From the NCBI GenBank assembly GCA_950106755.1, contig OX467087.1:17860047-17924046 (forward strand): a stretch of DNA of 64,000 nt, given 5' to 3'. The notes under the pieces were generated by a model. The model worked only from the letters and a program-made list of their open reading frames with translations. It made no database searches and had not been told where the DNA came from. A program made the translations under genes and the position numbers. Below are positions 21,831 to 34,718 of this stretch, piece by piece. Within the stretch, counting starts at the first letter, position 1. Each line of letters starts with the position of its first letter. This DNA comes from Climacium dendroides. Lineage: Eukaryota; Streptophyta; Bryopsida; Hypnales; Climaciaceae.

Positions 21831-24800
21831 GGAAATGGATTGTTCTTGTCAATGTTGTGAATGATATGGGGTACAAAGGCACAGGTGTAATGTAATGTCG
21901 AAACTAATGTCATATGCAAAGCTGCCCATACAATGTGGACAGCTTCCAAGAATGTGTGGATGAACAAGGTGTATGCAAATACAAACAAATATGTTGTGCG
22001 ATGCTATGTTAGGGGCAAAACATTCAATAATGGCCTCAACATCAACATCAATTTCTTGTACATATAAACAAATAGTGGACAAACGTACACAATAATCACA
22101 TCAACAAAAAGAGAATGGCAAGGAGGGGAGAAACGTTTCCTTGAAACTACCATGACATGAGAAGTTACACGTAAGGTACACTAAATAAGGAGAAAGGAAC
22201 ATAGAAGTGTTAAAGGAAGGGTAGAAAACAATCATGTCTAAAAAAAGTCGCTTCTTGAATGACCTCAAATATCAATATCACCAAGATCATCCTAAGCCGT
22301 ACTAAAGTCTTTATTTCTATTGCCACTGCCACACTTCCTCGCTTTCAAACATGACATACACAACCGCATCCATGAACTCTACAGCCCACCAAATGAACAT
22401 AATCGGATGTCTACATCGTTAGACATGACGTCTCCAGCAACATGAACCCCAACATCAGAACATCTGGAAATCACTTTTTCTGGGCTGGAGATCTCTTCCC
22501 GCTGGACATCTGCATCACTCCACCGCCATTGACGTGATGAGTGGAATTATTGAACAATCTCTTTCAAATGAAACAATGCACATCCTCGCTCAGTGGACAT
22601 GAGATCACTTGTACACCACATGAACCAAAAAGGGGTTCAAACGTCAATGGAGTGTTACTCACCTTGGAGGCACCTTGGGCAGGTTTAGATACAGAACCTG
22701 CCTTTGGTGTTGTTGCTTTAGGCACATTTGTCTTGGGCGATGGCTTCACTACCTTTTCGGATGTGGTTGTCTTTGTTGCGCGACGAGGTCTGCTTGATGC
22801 CTCGCCCAGGGCTTCAACATCCTTCTGCCAAGTGCAAATACAATGACACATGTCACAGACTTATTGTCATAAAAATGTGTCTTATCCCCTTACCTCTGAT
22901 GTCACCTACGACATGGCACATGACATACAACGTCTTCTTCAATGTCTTCAACAACATCATAGAAAACAAGTGGCCAACATGTGAAAAACTCCAAATTCAG
23001 CAAAGGGTGGGTAACCCCACTTATAAGAAAGACCAATGCTCTAGACTTGCATTACCTGTTTTGGGTTACAGCTCTGGCCTATAGATGCAGCACCTTCTAC
23101 CACCGCTTGCTCTATGCTTACAACAGGCAATTTGTATGCATCGTCCTCTTCCTCTTCGACTCCTACTTCCTCAGTTTCAACAATGACATCTGCAGATTTG
23201 GAAGCCTCTGTGGAGACTAGCTCCGAAGGGACGTCTTCCCCAACAACAGTCTCCAAAGTATCTCCGTCTGCACCAACAATGTCTCTAGAAACATCTCCCT
23301 CAACAGGGATAGCGTCGGCAATAATATTGCCTGTGACAGGGACTGAGACCTCTGGTGGAGGGGCGGCAGACTTTAGCATTGGCATGAGGAAATCATCCTG
23401 CACCGTTGCCCAGGCTGCCGCTCCTTGAGTCATTGGCTCGCACGAGGAAGGATCCCCTGCGTTATCCAATGACTGCAAACCTTTACCTCGTTTTGGTAGA
23501 AGGGCCTCCTTGAGCATATCCTCAATACGCTACTGTGACGATTCAAGGCGGACCATAGAACCCTCCAACTCCGACATGCGTGAACGCATCTCCTCAAGCT
23601 CAGTGCCATAATCATGGCGGCCTTTGCTCTTCTCATCACTGATTCGCTTTAACTCCTTTGCCACTTCAGCGTCAATCTCCGCATCAAATGGATTTCGACC
23701 CAACATCAAAGACTACAATCCACCATTGAAGGCATTACATTAAAACCAAAAAGAGAGATGCCACATGAAACCACGTCTTCTCTACACATGTTGGGCACAG
23801 TACACATCCATTACACAATGAAAGTAAAAGAAATGAGAAGAAGAAACAATTCATTCCTGTTGGAGTTGTCACAAAAACTAACCCTCTTGTCTTTCACAAC
23901 ATTTGAAAAAACATAAGACATCTTGATGGATGTCTCCTGCAACATGACACGTCCAAGAAGACATCTTCTATTACATTAAACATCATACATGACAAGTCAA
24001 ATACACATTCAAGGGATTCAACACAACAAAGTCACCAAATCAGATATGGAGGGCACTCACCAGGCGGGACACAACCTTCCGCTCAACGGTCTTCAGCTGG
24101 ATTGAGCCTGTTCCCTTACTCTTTGAAATGGCATGCATCTGTGCAGACTTTGCTTGCGCCGCTTCGGTTTGACGCATTTCGACAAGCCCCTTCCAATATG
24201 TCTCATTGTAATCCACTGGCATGGGCAAATCGTTGTCGATCAATTGGTTCAGCTTGAACCGCAAAGTGATCAGTGACTTTGTTATAATGGGAGACATAAA
24301 CTTCTCACTCACACGGTCTGAGCTACCAAACATCTCCCAATCTGCAAAACATGTGCAAGCATCAATTGTGATACATGCCATAACATACTGTAGTTGTTTC
24401 TATAGCCTCAGACAAGTCAGAGAGTTCCATACCACGAACTCAGTTGTGGCGGGGAGGTGGGAGCAGAAGGCACTTAAGGGCGGTGAACCATGCGCTCTTG
24501 AGTACAGATTTCATGTTACTCAAATGTCAGAATAAACATGGACAAGGACGTCGCGTTGAACGCCAAAGGAGTTTCAGGTGACATTGTCTTGAACGGACAC
24601 ACATGCTTCAACAATGAACAAATCTTCAATCTAGAACTAGTGGCGGTTTAGACATACCTGAGTAAAGTCGCCTGAACAATGTTCTCCGCAAATCCTTGGT
24701 TTGGCCCTCCCAGCCTTTCCTAGGATCAAGGGACTTTGTATATTTGACAATATCCTTTGACAAGGCGTCCTTCATTGCTCCGTGCGGCTCTCCATTAGCG

Positions 24801-25319
24801 TCCAACTCAATGGGTTTCTTCATGCCAATGCTTGTCTTTCCTTTCCTCTTCATGGAAGTATTCGCTTCGTCAATTGCGTCCTCTGTGTCACCAGTTGAGT
24901 CTTCCCCACCCGAACCTGTCTCATACCCACGACTGCCAAATACACTTTGATTTAGCTTAGTATCGAGTTCAAGGACATTTGGCCCCTACTATGTGTTTAG
25001 AAACTATTGTAGTCAAGATAATAGCCACGCATTGAATATGGAAAATTAAAACAATACACCTGGGTCCAATAGACGGTCCAAGGTGGAAAGCAGAGCTCCG
25101 AAATCGTCTAACTGGACGTCACTTTGAACAAGTCAAGTGTCCACAGTGACATCGTTGCAGACGTTGGGGGTTTGAAAATCATGTCTCGACAGCCTCGAAA
25201 GTAAGGAATACTACAAGATATCTCTAAAAGGAGCATAATGGAACAATTAATTAAAAAAATTAATAAATTAATAAATTTAATATTTAAAATTTTAAAAAAA
25301 TTAATTAAATTTTTTTTAA

Positions 25320-25560
25320 GGGGCCCCCGCCTAGGCGGACCCTGCTAGGGGAGCCCTTGGGCGGATCCCAGGGAGCCCCGCACTAGGCGGACCCCAGGGA
25401 GCCCCGCCTGGCGGCCTGCAGGGAGGCCCCTGCCTGGACGGACCCCAGGGCAGCCCTTGGGCGGCCCTTGTAGGGGAGGCCCCCGCCTAGGCGGATCCTG
25501 CGGGGAGGCCCCGCGCGGACCCCTGCCAAGGAGGCCCCCGCCTGGGCGGACCCCTAGGAG
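25320..25560. repeat. GC-rich minisatellite in CACTA-1
   Basis: Variants of CCGCCTAGGCGGACCC and CAGGGAGCCCC repeat irregularly about every 25-50 bp, forming many small palindromes. This is a sharp GC island in AT-rich DNA, between TNPA-gene exons in what would be its large intron. Confidence 0.75.
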
Positions 25561-25719
25561 CTCTCTTCCAAGCCCCGGTGTCCTCTCTCTATCTTCATCT
25601 AGTGTGAATAGAGAAGTAGATGAAATTTAGAAACTCCATATCTCAACTCCTTGTGGAGTCGATGTCATAGTCTCTGTCCAAGGACAGAGCCAACAAATAA
25701 TCACAAATTCCAGTGACGT

Positions 25720-25930
25720 TGCTCAAGTGACAGACTAGTTTAGAAGAACGTCTACATTTGCTTAGAGTTTGATGTCCACCACGACATCACCGAAGACGTC
25801 ACGACGTCACCAAAGACGTCTTTCGTGACGTCTTTGAAAACATGATAATTTGACATGGTCACAGACAATGTCACGGCAAACGCAAGATGGTGACATCACG
25901 AGTGTCTCGTGACATCATCACAAACAGGAG
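25720..25930. repeat. Internal GACGTC-rich cluster in CACTA-1
   Basis: The block includes GACGTCACGACGTCACC, AAGACGTC and CGTGACGTC. It lies deep inside the element rather than at an end, so it may be a relict subterminal block or an internal promoter or binding region. Confidence 0.5.
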
Positions 25931-28115
25931 CGCAACATAAAATTACAAAAAGGGTATTCTTTGACCTCCATGATTGTTCTCTCCTCTCGACATCGTCGTC
26001 TTCAACGAACTTGTGTTCCTCCTTCTCTTGCTAAGATTTGCTTTTTTCCACGACGATCCATTTCTTCTTGGTGGAGGGGGACAACTACCGACTTTGGACC
26101 CTTCCTCTCCGATCAGCCATCGTTGTCTCGTCTTCGCGTGCCTTGGACCGCCGCTCACTTGCGAGCCGCATGCGGGGCGCCTCCTCTTCGGACCAGGCAT
26201 TGTCGTTGGACTGCTGCCCCTTCCGTTTCCCAAGGTTTCTTCTTGGCTTCGTCATTGCCGATGGCTACCTCCAGTGCACGAAGAACTCCGACTCCCGCAC
26301 CTGCAAAACCCACCCACGACCCTCAGTATCCAGGGAGTGAAGATCAAGAAGTATAGGGAGCCAACTAATTGGCTGCCTCTACCAAATCGTTTGCCCCCAC
26401 AAATCAATTTGAAGGGCGCTGCTGCCGTTGCATCCTCGCTAGGGCTTCGAATTGCAAGGACTAAAATTTCAAATCCCGCACTGAATTTGAAAGCCTACAA
26501 AACAAAATTCCAGACCCTGGAATGAAAGTGGCGCTCCTCGAGTTGCATCCACCACGCCAATGCAAAAGAACTAGAATTTGAACACCACAACCAAGACAGG
26601 GGGGGGCAAACATAAGACAATTGCAATCGAAATGAACAAGAGGGCACCACAATTTCAAATTCGATGCAATTTGGAGAAAACGACCAGCCAGTGCGTCTGC
26701 GGCGACAGAGCGGAAGACACCGGCGGGAGCAATTAAAGACGCGTTGGGAGGAGGCACAGCCTATACCCGCGCCCCCCCTATACCCGACCCCCCGCTCCCC
26801 CTATACCCGCAGCCGCATCGGAGCTCGCAGCTTGTGGCGGCGCTGTATCGTGGGAGGCGGCCGATCAAATTGCAGGAGCTTCAAATCCGGCGCAAGGCCT
26901 CTGGAATCCACCCTCCCCAACTCTCCAAGAATTGAAAGAAAAAAAAATGGGGTTGCGACTCACATGCTTGCCGAGGTCGGCGGAGCGGCTGTCCGCTGCG
27001 AGAGTAAGCGCGAGGTAGGAGCGTTCGGCAGGTGAATTTCCCCCCTCATTCCCGACCTCTACATCTCCCTTCTCCTCATCTGCAGTGGGTTTCTTCATGG
27101 CACTCTTTCGAGGAGGCTGCCCAGGACATTGACTGACCAAATTGTTCAAAACCACTGCAGCCTCCGACTCTGCCAAGTTCACTTGCAGTGCTTCTACGGA
27201 ATTCGGTGCAAAACGAACAACCCTAGTTCGCTTGGGTGGTGCTGAGTTCACTGCCATATTGGTAAGCGAACTCCTCAAATCAATGCACTTGTTTACGTTG
27301 GTGGTGATTAGTGATCATCAAACCCTAAGCTTGTAGCTGCGGTTTCTTCTACAATACTCTTGTTTCAGTCATTCACGGGAGACACGTGGGTTCTACGAAT
27401 GATTACAATACGGATCCATGTTTGTTTTGATGTTATCAATGACGTTGTCTTTAACATGATCATGTTGCAGACCATGTCTTCTAGTCACACAGCTTCTCAT
27501 GATTTTGAAGAATTTCTAAAACTTGAGGCACCATGAGGTCACCTAAAAAATTATGAGATAAAGTGAAGCCTTCTAAAATAACAATAAGGCAACGTGCGTC
27601 AAAATTTTGCTCACCATCATGCCATCCACAGTGCTAAGGAAACAAGCATCGTCAACTCGAAATGTGTTTGTCTTCGAAGATATTGGCTCTTGTGATAAAT
27701 ATATGGGTAGGTTCTTGTAAAATGAAGTGTCCAATTTTGCAGATCTTGTTCGTGATGACATTAACTGTGACGTCTTCTATGACAACAAGGACGTCATTGA
27801 AGACGTGGTGAGTGACGTCCAGCGAGATGTCACTGATGACACTTATGCTAAAATTAGTTGTCTTTGATGATGTCAAAGATGACAAGCACAAAACACACCT
27901 GGGTGCAAACAATGCCCTTAAACATTGAACTTGGGGTGATAGTCAGTCCCAGTACCTCACAACCTTAAATTTCTAAATTTTGACAATGAACATGCATCTT
28001 AGGACTTACTTTAGAGTGATTCCATTGTGCTTCTAACAAGTTTCCTTTTCTTTGTATTGGATCCAATGTGCAGGAGTAATAAGTTCTTACAAAGTTCCAT
28101 GTTTGCTTACATGAT

Positions 28116-31100
28116 GTGAGCATGGCATCGCACAGAAATCTCTCATCCCAACGATCTAACACCACCATTCGAATTGCAGAAGATGGGCGTACACTACGCC
28201 ACATACCAATGGGTGACCTCATTTTACACACGGAGTTGCGAGTGGCAACGGAAAAAAACGTGCGCTTATATAGGTGTCCTTGTCGAAATTGCAAAGGCGG
28301 ACTTCGCAAAACCATAAAAGTGATATGACAACATCATTCCTTTGTGGGTCGAGATCCATTTCTAAATGAATCCTTACTTGTTGGAGATCCCATTGAAGGC
28401 TACCCAGCTGCTGGAATTTGGATTGAAGATGTCGCTTACGATGACGATGTCATTAACAATGTCCCTCTTGATAACGACGCTGACACTACTGGTGACTTTG
28501 CAAGGGAAGAAAATGTGCCATCTATAGATGAAGAAAGTGATCCTCCCCTTGATGAGTATCATGAAGTGCAACGGCAGGTCATGGAGGCTTTCGATAGAGG
28601 GGATGCATTGTACGAAGAGTCGAATGGATCTCAAGAGGCATGCGTTGATGATGATTGCGATGACACTGTAGACGGAATGGAGGATTTGTACACGCAAGCA
28701 ACTATTCCTTTGTATGACGGCTCGAAGACAAGCATTGTGTCGGCCACGATCATCATCATGAACATGTACACCGTGTTCCGCATCAGCAACAAATTTATAG
28801 ATGAGTTGTTCCGCTTCTTATCCGGTGACTTGCTTCTACAAGGAAATAAATTGCCTACTAACCATTATGAAGCACGAAAGAGTATTAGGCGATTGGGGCT
28901 TAACTATAACAATATCCATGCTTGTCCCAATGGTTGTATTCTTTATGAAGACGAGCACGCAGCACTACAGAGTTGTCCTAAGTGTAATAGTGCTCAATGG
29001 ATGGAAGGCACAAACAACATTCCATCAAAGGTAATCCGGCATTTTTCCCTCATTCCAAGATTGAAACGAATGTGGAGGTCGCCAGAGATAGCGCGCATGT
29101 TGACAGGTTACACAAAACATGTTAGCAACAACGGCATCATGCGTTCAGTGGTGGACAGCCCAGCATGGAAACACATTGATACTGATGTCGCCTTCAACAA
29201 CTTCGGAGATGAAGTACGCAACATGAGACTTGCACTTGCTTTGGACGGTGTTAACCCCTTCAAGTTGAATAACACTAATTGGTCTACATGGCCAGTGTTA
29301 ATCTTGATCTACAACTTTGAGCCCTGGTTTGTCACCAAGAAGTTTTTTATTTCATTATGCATATTGATTTCTGGAAAGCACTCTCCTAGTTCAAGTGGAC
29401 TTGACATTTTCATACGTCCCTTGCTAAAAGAGTTGAAGGAATTATGGCATGGTGTTCGTGCTCTTGACTTTTCCCAACTAGAGGGCAGTCGGGCTTTTGA
29501 CTTGCGTGGTTTATTGATGTGGACCATCTCTGATTTTTCGGCATATGGGCTGATTTCAGGCCTCTGTTGTAAGGGGTACAAAGGGTGCCCACATTGTGGA
29601 ATAGACACAGATGCAAGAATGGCCAAGACTAGAGATGTCCTTTCAAATAGAAGAGTAAGAGGGTCCAAGATTGTGTATGGTGGCATACGGCGGTACTTAC
29701 CTCGACATCACCCATACCGGCGAAACACTCGATTTAATGGCAAAACCGAGCACCGTGGCATGCCTAGAATACAAACCGGAAAAGATATAATCCGGTTTGC
29801 GGCATGGCACCAATCATATTTAGACCTGGGTAGCAAGGAAAATGGACCGGATGATCCAGTGCACATGACGGGGGTCAAAAGACTCTGTGTGCTGTTTGAG
29901 CTGGACTACTGGGAGGTTTGTAACTTACTACACCTAAAAAGTGATGAATTTGCATTTCAAACGCATTTGTGGCAACATCGTTTTAGACATTTGAATCTCT
30001 ACGCTGTTTGCTATGACGGCGTCATGGATGTCTTAAAGCATGTCTAAATGAAGGCATTGACCATTTTGTGGACATTGTAGCCTTGAACTAAATGTTGATA
30101 GTTTCAAGTAAAAATTGTCATCTTCTTAGAGAAATTCACCAAAGCATGTAGATATCCAAGCAAGAGTTCCAAGAAGATTACTAATTGCATGTACTTGTTG
30201 TTATTGCAGCATTTGCTTGAACGACACATTTTGGATGCTATGCATTGCGAAAAAAATTTATGCGAAAACATAGTGAAGACTTTGTGGGGCATGAGCGATA
30301 GTCCAGGAAGTCGGCTTGATGCACAGGAGTTGGGCATTCATGAAGAGATATGGCTTCAAGAACCACGCTGGCGACAGGATGAATATTACATTCCACAAGC
30401 TCCCTTTGTGTTGAAGCCCCAAGAGCGCAAAGAGTTTGTTGCCATCATTTCTAATATTCGGACCCCTTCAAACTATGTTGGAAGCATTCACAAGCGCCTA
30501 GAAGATGGGAAACTACAATACATGAAAACCCACGACTACCATGTTCTCATGCAGCAAGTACCTAATACCTTTGTCTTTTTCATGCATTATATATAATAAA
30601 ATTTTCACTTTCAAACATTGAAAATGACGGTGGCATGTTCACTTGTGCATAAAAGCTAATCAAGGCATGCTACTTCTAATGTCAACATCATTGTCATTGT
30701 CTGCAACGATAGCAATTGTGCCATGCTTGTCTGACGCTTGCTTTTAGTCATGTCATTGTTAACGTACTGTACGTTGTATAGGAAACAAATGTTTGACATT
30801 AAAGACTACATCTTTTGTCTTCCTACCCAAGAATGTATGTAACCAACTGCATTTGTTGAAAAATGATCGGCAAATTTTACCTGTGGCCATCCGAAACTTA
30901 CTCGAGGAGAATGTGCGTGTAGCCATCATCAAAATGAGTAGAGTTTTCCAAAAAATTTGTGCTAAAGAAGTACGAGAAGCTGATCGGGATGACATGATGC
31001 ACGACGTCATAATGGCAACTTGTGTGTTGGAGAAAGAATTCCCCCCCACATTCTTAAACATCATGTCGCATCTTCCCCTGCACTTGGTACAGCAATTGTT

Positions 31101-32610
31101 CGTGTGCGGCCCAGTGCACTGTCGTTGGATGTATCCAATAGAGCGGTACATGAAAACTTTAAAAGATTATGTCCGGACTTATGCACATCCAGAGGGTAGC
31201 ATTGCAGAAGGCTATCGAATGGATGACACGCTCGGGTTTTGTACGGAGTACATGCGACAGTATAGGGGGATAGTGCACCGTGTATGGGATCCAAATGAAG
31301 AGGCTACTATGACAGATGAGATTCTTCGAGACTCCCGTCAAAAGCGAAAGATGTCGAATGAGTTTCGAAACCTTGCACATGCCTTTGTATTGGACAATGC
31401 AGCGTGCCTTGAGCCTTGGCGTTAGTGAGTCTCTAATTCCTCTTGTTGAAATGTGATGGAAGTCCATATTGGAGTCATTTTGGTCAGATGCTGTGTCGTT
31501 TCTTCTACAAAGGTATGCTAATGTAGATGTCAGATCCTATCATGGCCATGTTCAATGCGACGTAGCTATGCTGCCCTCTTCATGGATTTTTATGTATGCC
31601 TATAACGTTGGACATTTTTTACAACATACCCATAATGCCATACATGACATATGTTGTAACGTCACTAGAAGAGCATGTTCAGTCACATGTTTTATATGTT
31701 GGAAATGTTGATTCATAACATCTGAGCTTGAATCCTACTCTAAGTGTTGTTGTTTGGAATGATGTGCAGCGAATATACTACTGCAAGATGCCAACGTTGG
31801 CAAGAAAGAGAGGCATTCCGGCGACAATTCCGCCGCCGCCATCCTTCAATGGTTGTGCGATACCCGACGGACCTTTATGATTTGCCTCCTTTTGCTTCAT
31901 GGTTGAGCACGCGGGTGAAGACCTTGCAAGATGTGGGGGAGAGGGTGGATGATGACATTATACAATACGGGCAACCCCCCGAGCAATACGCAACGTCACA
32001 TCGTCAGATGCATGCCTTTGGCATGCATCTGCTCGTTCGTAGTGCCGAAATAGGATTGGTTACACAAGATTCTTGTGTGGTAGCTTCATTCACTCGGCAA
32101 CTTCGTTGGGGACTTCGAAACGGCCAACCTTTAGAAAGAACACATGACTATGTGGGTTACATTGAAGAGATTTTGGAGTTAGACTACCGAAATCATTGCA
32201 CAACAATCCTTGTGTGTGATTGGGTTAGACCAAGCAATGATGTTCGTTTTCCTCATGTCCAACGAGATTGCTATGGGTTTGCAATCGCCAATTTCAACCA
32301 CATGGACGACAAAGTCCATACAAACTCCTTTGCATTTCCAATGCATTGTCAACAGGTTTTCTTTTCAGATGATCCTCATAAGCGAGGGTGGAAAGTGATA
32401 TGTCGTACCAATGTGAGAGGTAGACGTGGGGAGCTCGAAGACAATCAGACCATCCCTTCTATGATTGAAGTTGGGAATGATGAGGACTTCAGGGGGCTCC
32501 AACCCATTGCCTTAGAGTCAGAGCCAACGAGAGAAGCTGCAAGAAAAGGTGGTATGTTTATTTCACCCGCCACAGAGGCTCCAAGGCAGCAAGAGGCTCA
32601 AAGATCATAG
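28116..32610 (+). pseudogene. CACTA-1 TNP2-type transposase (with DUF4218 and DUF4216 regions)
   Basis: This is the DDE-class transposase of the plant CACTA superfamily. The frame from 28116 contains a YRCPCRNCKGGL N-terminal Cys motif, then an in-frame TGA (28326-28328), then 567 open codons (28344-30047) with CPNGCILY, SCPKCNSAQWM, the GLISGLCCKGYKGCPHCGID segment and FEPWFVTKK. An exon at about 30210-30550 has DAMHCEKNLCENIVKTLWG and KTHDYHVLMQQ. 30790-31423 has ILPVAIRNL, VCGPVHCRWMYPIERYMKTL and HPEGSIAEGY (DUF4218). 31744-32610 has LVCDWVRPSND and FAFPMHCQQVFFSDD (DUF4216). Domain order and content match canonical TNP2. The TGA sits where the frame otherwise continues, so the gene is probably inactive unless transcription starts downstream. 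Confidence 0.85.
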
Positions 32611-32961
32611 ATGGACTAGCCATGGCATCTACGTACAATGCTGCTTATACAGAGTACAATGTTTGGTCTGATGACAATGTTGTTCAAGCGCATGTCACAT
32701 CCAATCCCTACAACTTGTCATAGAAGATGTTGTCAGAAACATTAGAATTGATGTCCTCATGGACAGATGAGAAGCTCTGAAAAGTTCTATTGTAACAAAT
32801 GCTATGTGGAAAGGAACCTAGGAAATTGAACTTTTAGAAGACCTATGTCTAAGCAAGTAACCTTTAGTATTTTGCACCAAATTTTTTGAATATTGTTCAG
32901 GCAAATTCACTTGCACTATTAACATTCTGTATTGCATAGTAGTGCCTTCATTTGTAGAGAA

Positions 32962-33715
32962 ATTGCAATTGCAATTTAGGGGTGTCCTTTCTCCTAGTTT
33001 TATTAGGAATGGATTGGAATTGACTTGCCCCAATGAATTGGGTACTTAATTTTTGAGGTAGCCCAAAAAAATTGGGTGTGGAAAAAAAATGGCCACTTGG
33101 AAGAAAATAAATGTGCCCTCAAAAAATGAAATACAAAATTTGCATGGAATTTTGTTGGCAAATTTTGTTGCCATGTTTCATAAATGAAGGAATCTTCATT
33201 TATGCCACCCAATGCAATCTTTTTTGTGTTTGCAATTTAGGGGTTTTCTTTCCCCTAGTTCTTTTAGGAATGGGTTGGAATTGGCTTGCCCCAATGCATT
33301 GGGTACTTAATTTCCGAGGTAGCCCCAAAAAATTGGGTGTGGAAAAAAATGGCCACTTGGAAGAAAATAAATAAGCCCTCCAAAAGCAACACACAATTTG
33401 CATGGAATTTTGTTGGCAAATTTTGTTGCCATGTTTCATAAATGAAGGAATCTTCATTTATGCCACCCAATGCAATCTTTTTTGTGTTTGCAATTTAGGG
33501 GGTTTCTTTCCCCTAGTTCTTTTAGGAATGGATTGGAATTGGCTTGCCCCAATGAATTGGGTACTTAATTTCATAGGTAGCCCAAAAAAATTGGGTGTGG
33601 AAAAAAATGGCCACTTGGAAGAAAATAAATGTGCCTTCCAAGAGCAACACACAATTTGCATGGAATTTTGTTGGCAAATTTTGTTACCATGTTTCGTAAA
33701 TAAACATGTGTGGCA
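32962..33715. repeat. ~261-bp tandem repeat, nearly three copies, in CACTA-1 right subterminal region
   Basis: Units start near 33002, 33264 and 33525 at TTAGGAATGGATTGG-like sequence. They share GGTACTTAATTT, AAATTGGGTGTGG, TGGCCACTTGGAAG and TTTTGTTGGCAAATTTTG. Several short ORFs on both strands are by-products of the repeat. Confidence 0.9.
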
Positions 33716-34515
33716 GTGAAACATATTTAGTTTCCTTTGCGACTTAGTGGTCCCGTTTTGCTTTTCTTTTCTCAATTGGTAATCCAATCTTTCTTTTTCA
33801 ATACGTAATGATTTCATACTTTACATCCCCTAAACAAAACGTGCCAAATTAAATCCACCTTTACTGAAAGAATTGCTTTGTAACCATTGTACATAATTTC
33901 TAAAATGTTGTGTATGCACGAACATTGTTTAATTGTATTAATTTCCATGTTTGGGGCAATTTTTTCTTTCAAGTCACGATATATGTAGCCCTTTGATCCC
34001 TTTTGTTTTTTATGTTAATAACTTTAATTATGAACATCAAATAAGTCATAATTTTTATGGGAAAATTAGGGCATTTTCGTTGCAATTTTAGAAAGTAGAA
34101 GAGGGCTTCAAATTTTATGCCAATGAACTTCCATTCTACATCCATCCGAAAAATTTTGGACCCTTGTGGAAGCAACTGCCCTTTCTTCACTTTTTTTCTT
34201 CAGGGCAGCACCCTCCCTACTGTACAGTCGATGCCCGCAGTTGCTCTGAACAACTCTACTGACGTGGCAGAAATGCGTTTGTATTGATGTTGGGAAAAAA
34301 ACGGGTCATGTTGTTGAGGACGTCACGACAAACATGTAACGTTATTAGTGACAAGCACTTTTTCCTACCCTGTTTTCACTAACATTGTCTAAAAAAACGC
34401 AATCCTGTACGCGTTTTTTGAAAAACGCAGGATGTTTTTTTGAAACGCATAATGTCCTTTAATACATCACGTGTTTTTGTAAAAACATAACCAAAAACGC
34501 CGGTTTCTTATAGTG
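33716..34515. other. CACTA-1 right terminal region
   Basis: This is non-coding DNA ending at the inverted repeat. Near the end it contains GACGTC-type motifs and repeated AAAAACGC or GCGTTTTT words (34390-34500), mirroring the left end (GCGTTTTTTTT near 21204). Confidence 0.6.
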
Positions 34516-34718
34516 TGGTGGGGAATGTTGATTAGCATTTTCATTGTGACAGATTGTCACAAGGGAGGTGAAACTAGGGTACCTCAGCTTGGTCATGAAG
34601 GGTTCGTGGAAATGGGAAAGAAAGCAAGGTTGGTCAACCATGACGCTGATCCCTATGAAGCTGCCATCAAGAAAGGCATTGAGATTGATGAGCACAAGTT
34701 TATGAATGAGACTCCAAG

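Larger units (their letters stand above)
22659..27257 (-). pseudogene. CACTA-1 TNPA-like / Transposase_24-type gene
   Basis: The assembled minus-strand exons are approximately as follows. 27257-26966 begins MAVNSAPPKRTRVVRF. 24940-24659 has KPIELDANGEPHGAMKD, like the K-I-x-x-D-x-x-G-x-P start of plant Transposase_24. 24343-24060 has DWEMFGSS, WKGLVEMR and HAISKSKGTGS, the family's W-x-x-LV and H-x-x-GS region. 23713-23053 has a coiled coil (ELEEMRSRMSELEGSM) and then an acidic stretch. 22825-22660 is a Lys/Pro/Thr-rich tail. Introns have GT/AG edges. The family is the second, DNA-binding product of plant CACTA elements. TAG at 23532-23530 interrupts the coiled-coil exon where Gln is expected. 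A further 3' exon near 22400-22515 is possible. Confidence 0.6.
21151..34518. mobile_element. CACTA-1: complete 13.4-kb CACTA (En/Spm) transposon with TGG target duplication
   Basis: The element spans 21154-34515. Its inverted ends are CACTATAAGAAAC on the left and, reversed, CACTATAAGAAACC on the right. TGG at 21151-21153 and TGG at 34516-34518 form the 3-bp target-site duplication typical of CACTA elements. It carries a plus-strand TNP2-type transposase (28116-32610) and a minus-strand TNPA/Transposase_24-type gene (about 22659-27257). Subterminal regions are dense in GACGT motifs. Both genes have an in-frame stop, so the copy is probably non-autonomous now. Confidence 0.92.

Noticed and set aside
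33003..33817. Several 70-120 aa ORFs with repeated ILLPCFINEGIF-type strings
   Set aside because: They are products of the 261-bp tandem repeat in the CACTA-1 right arm.
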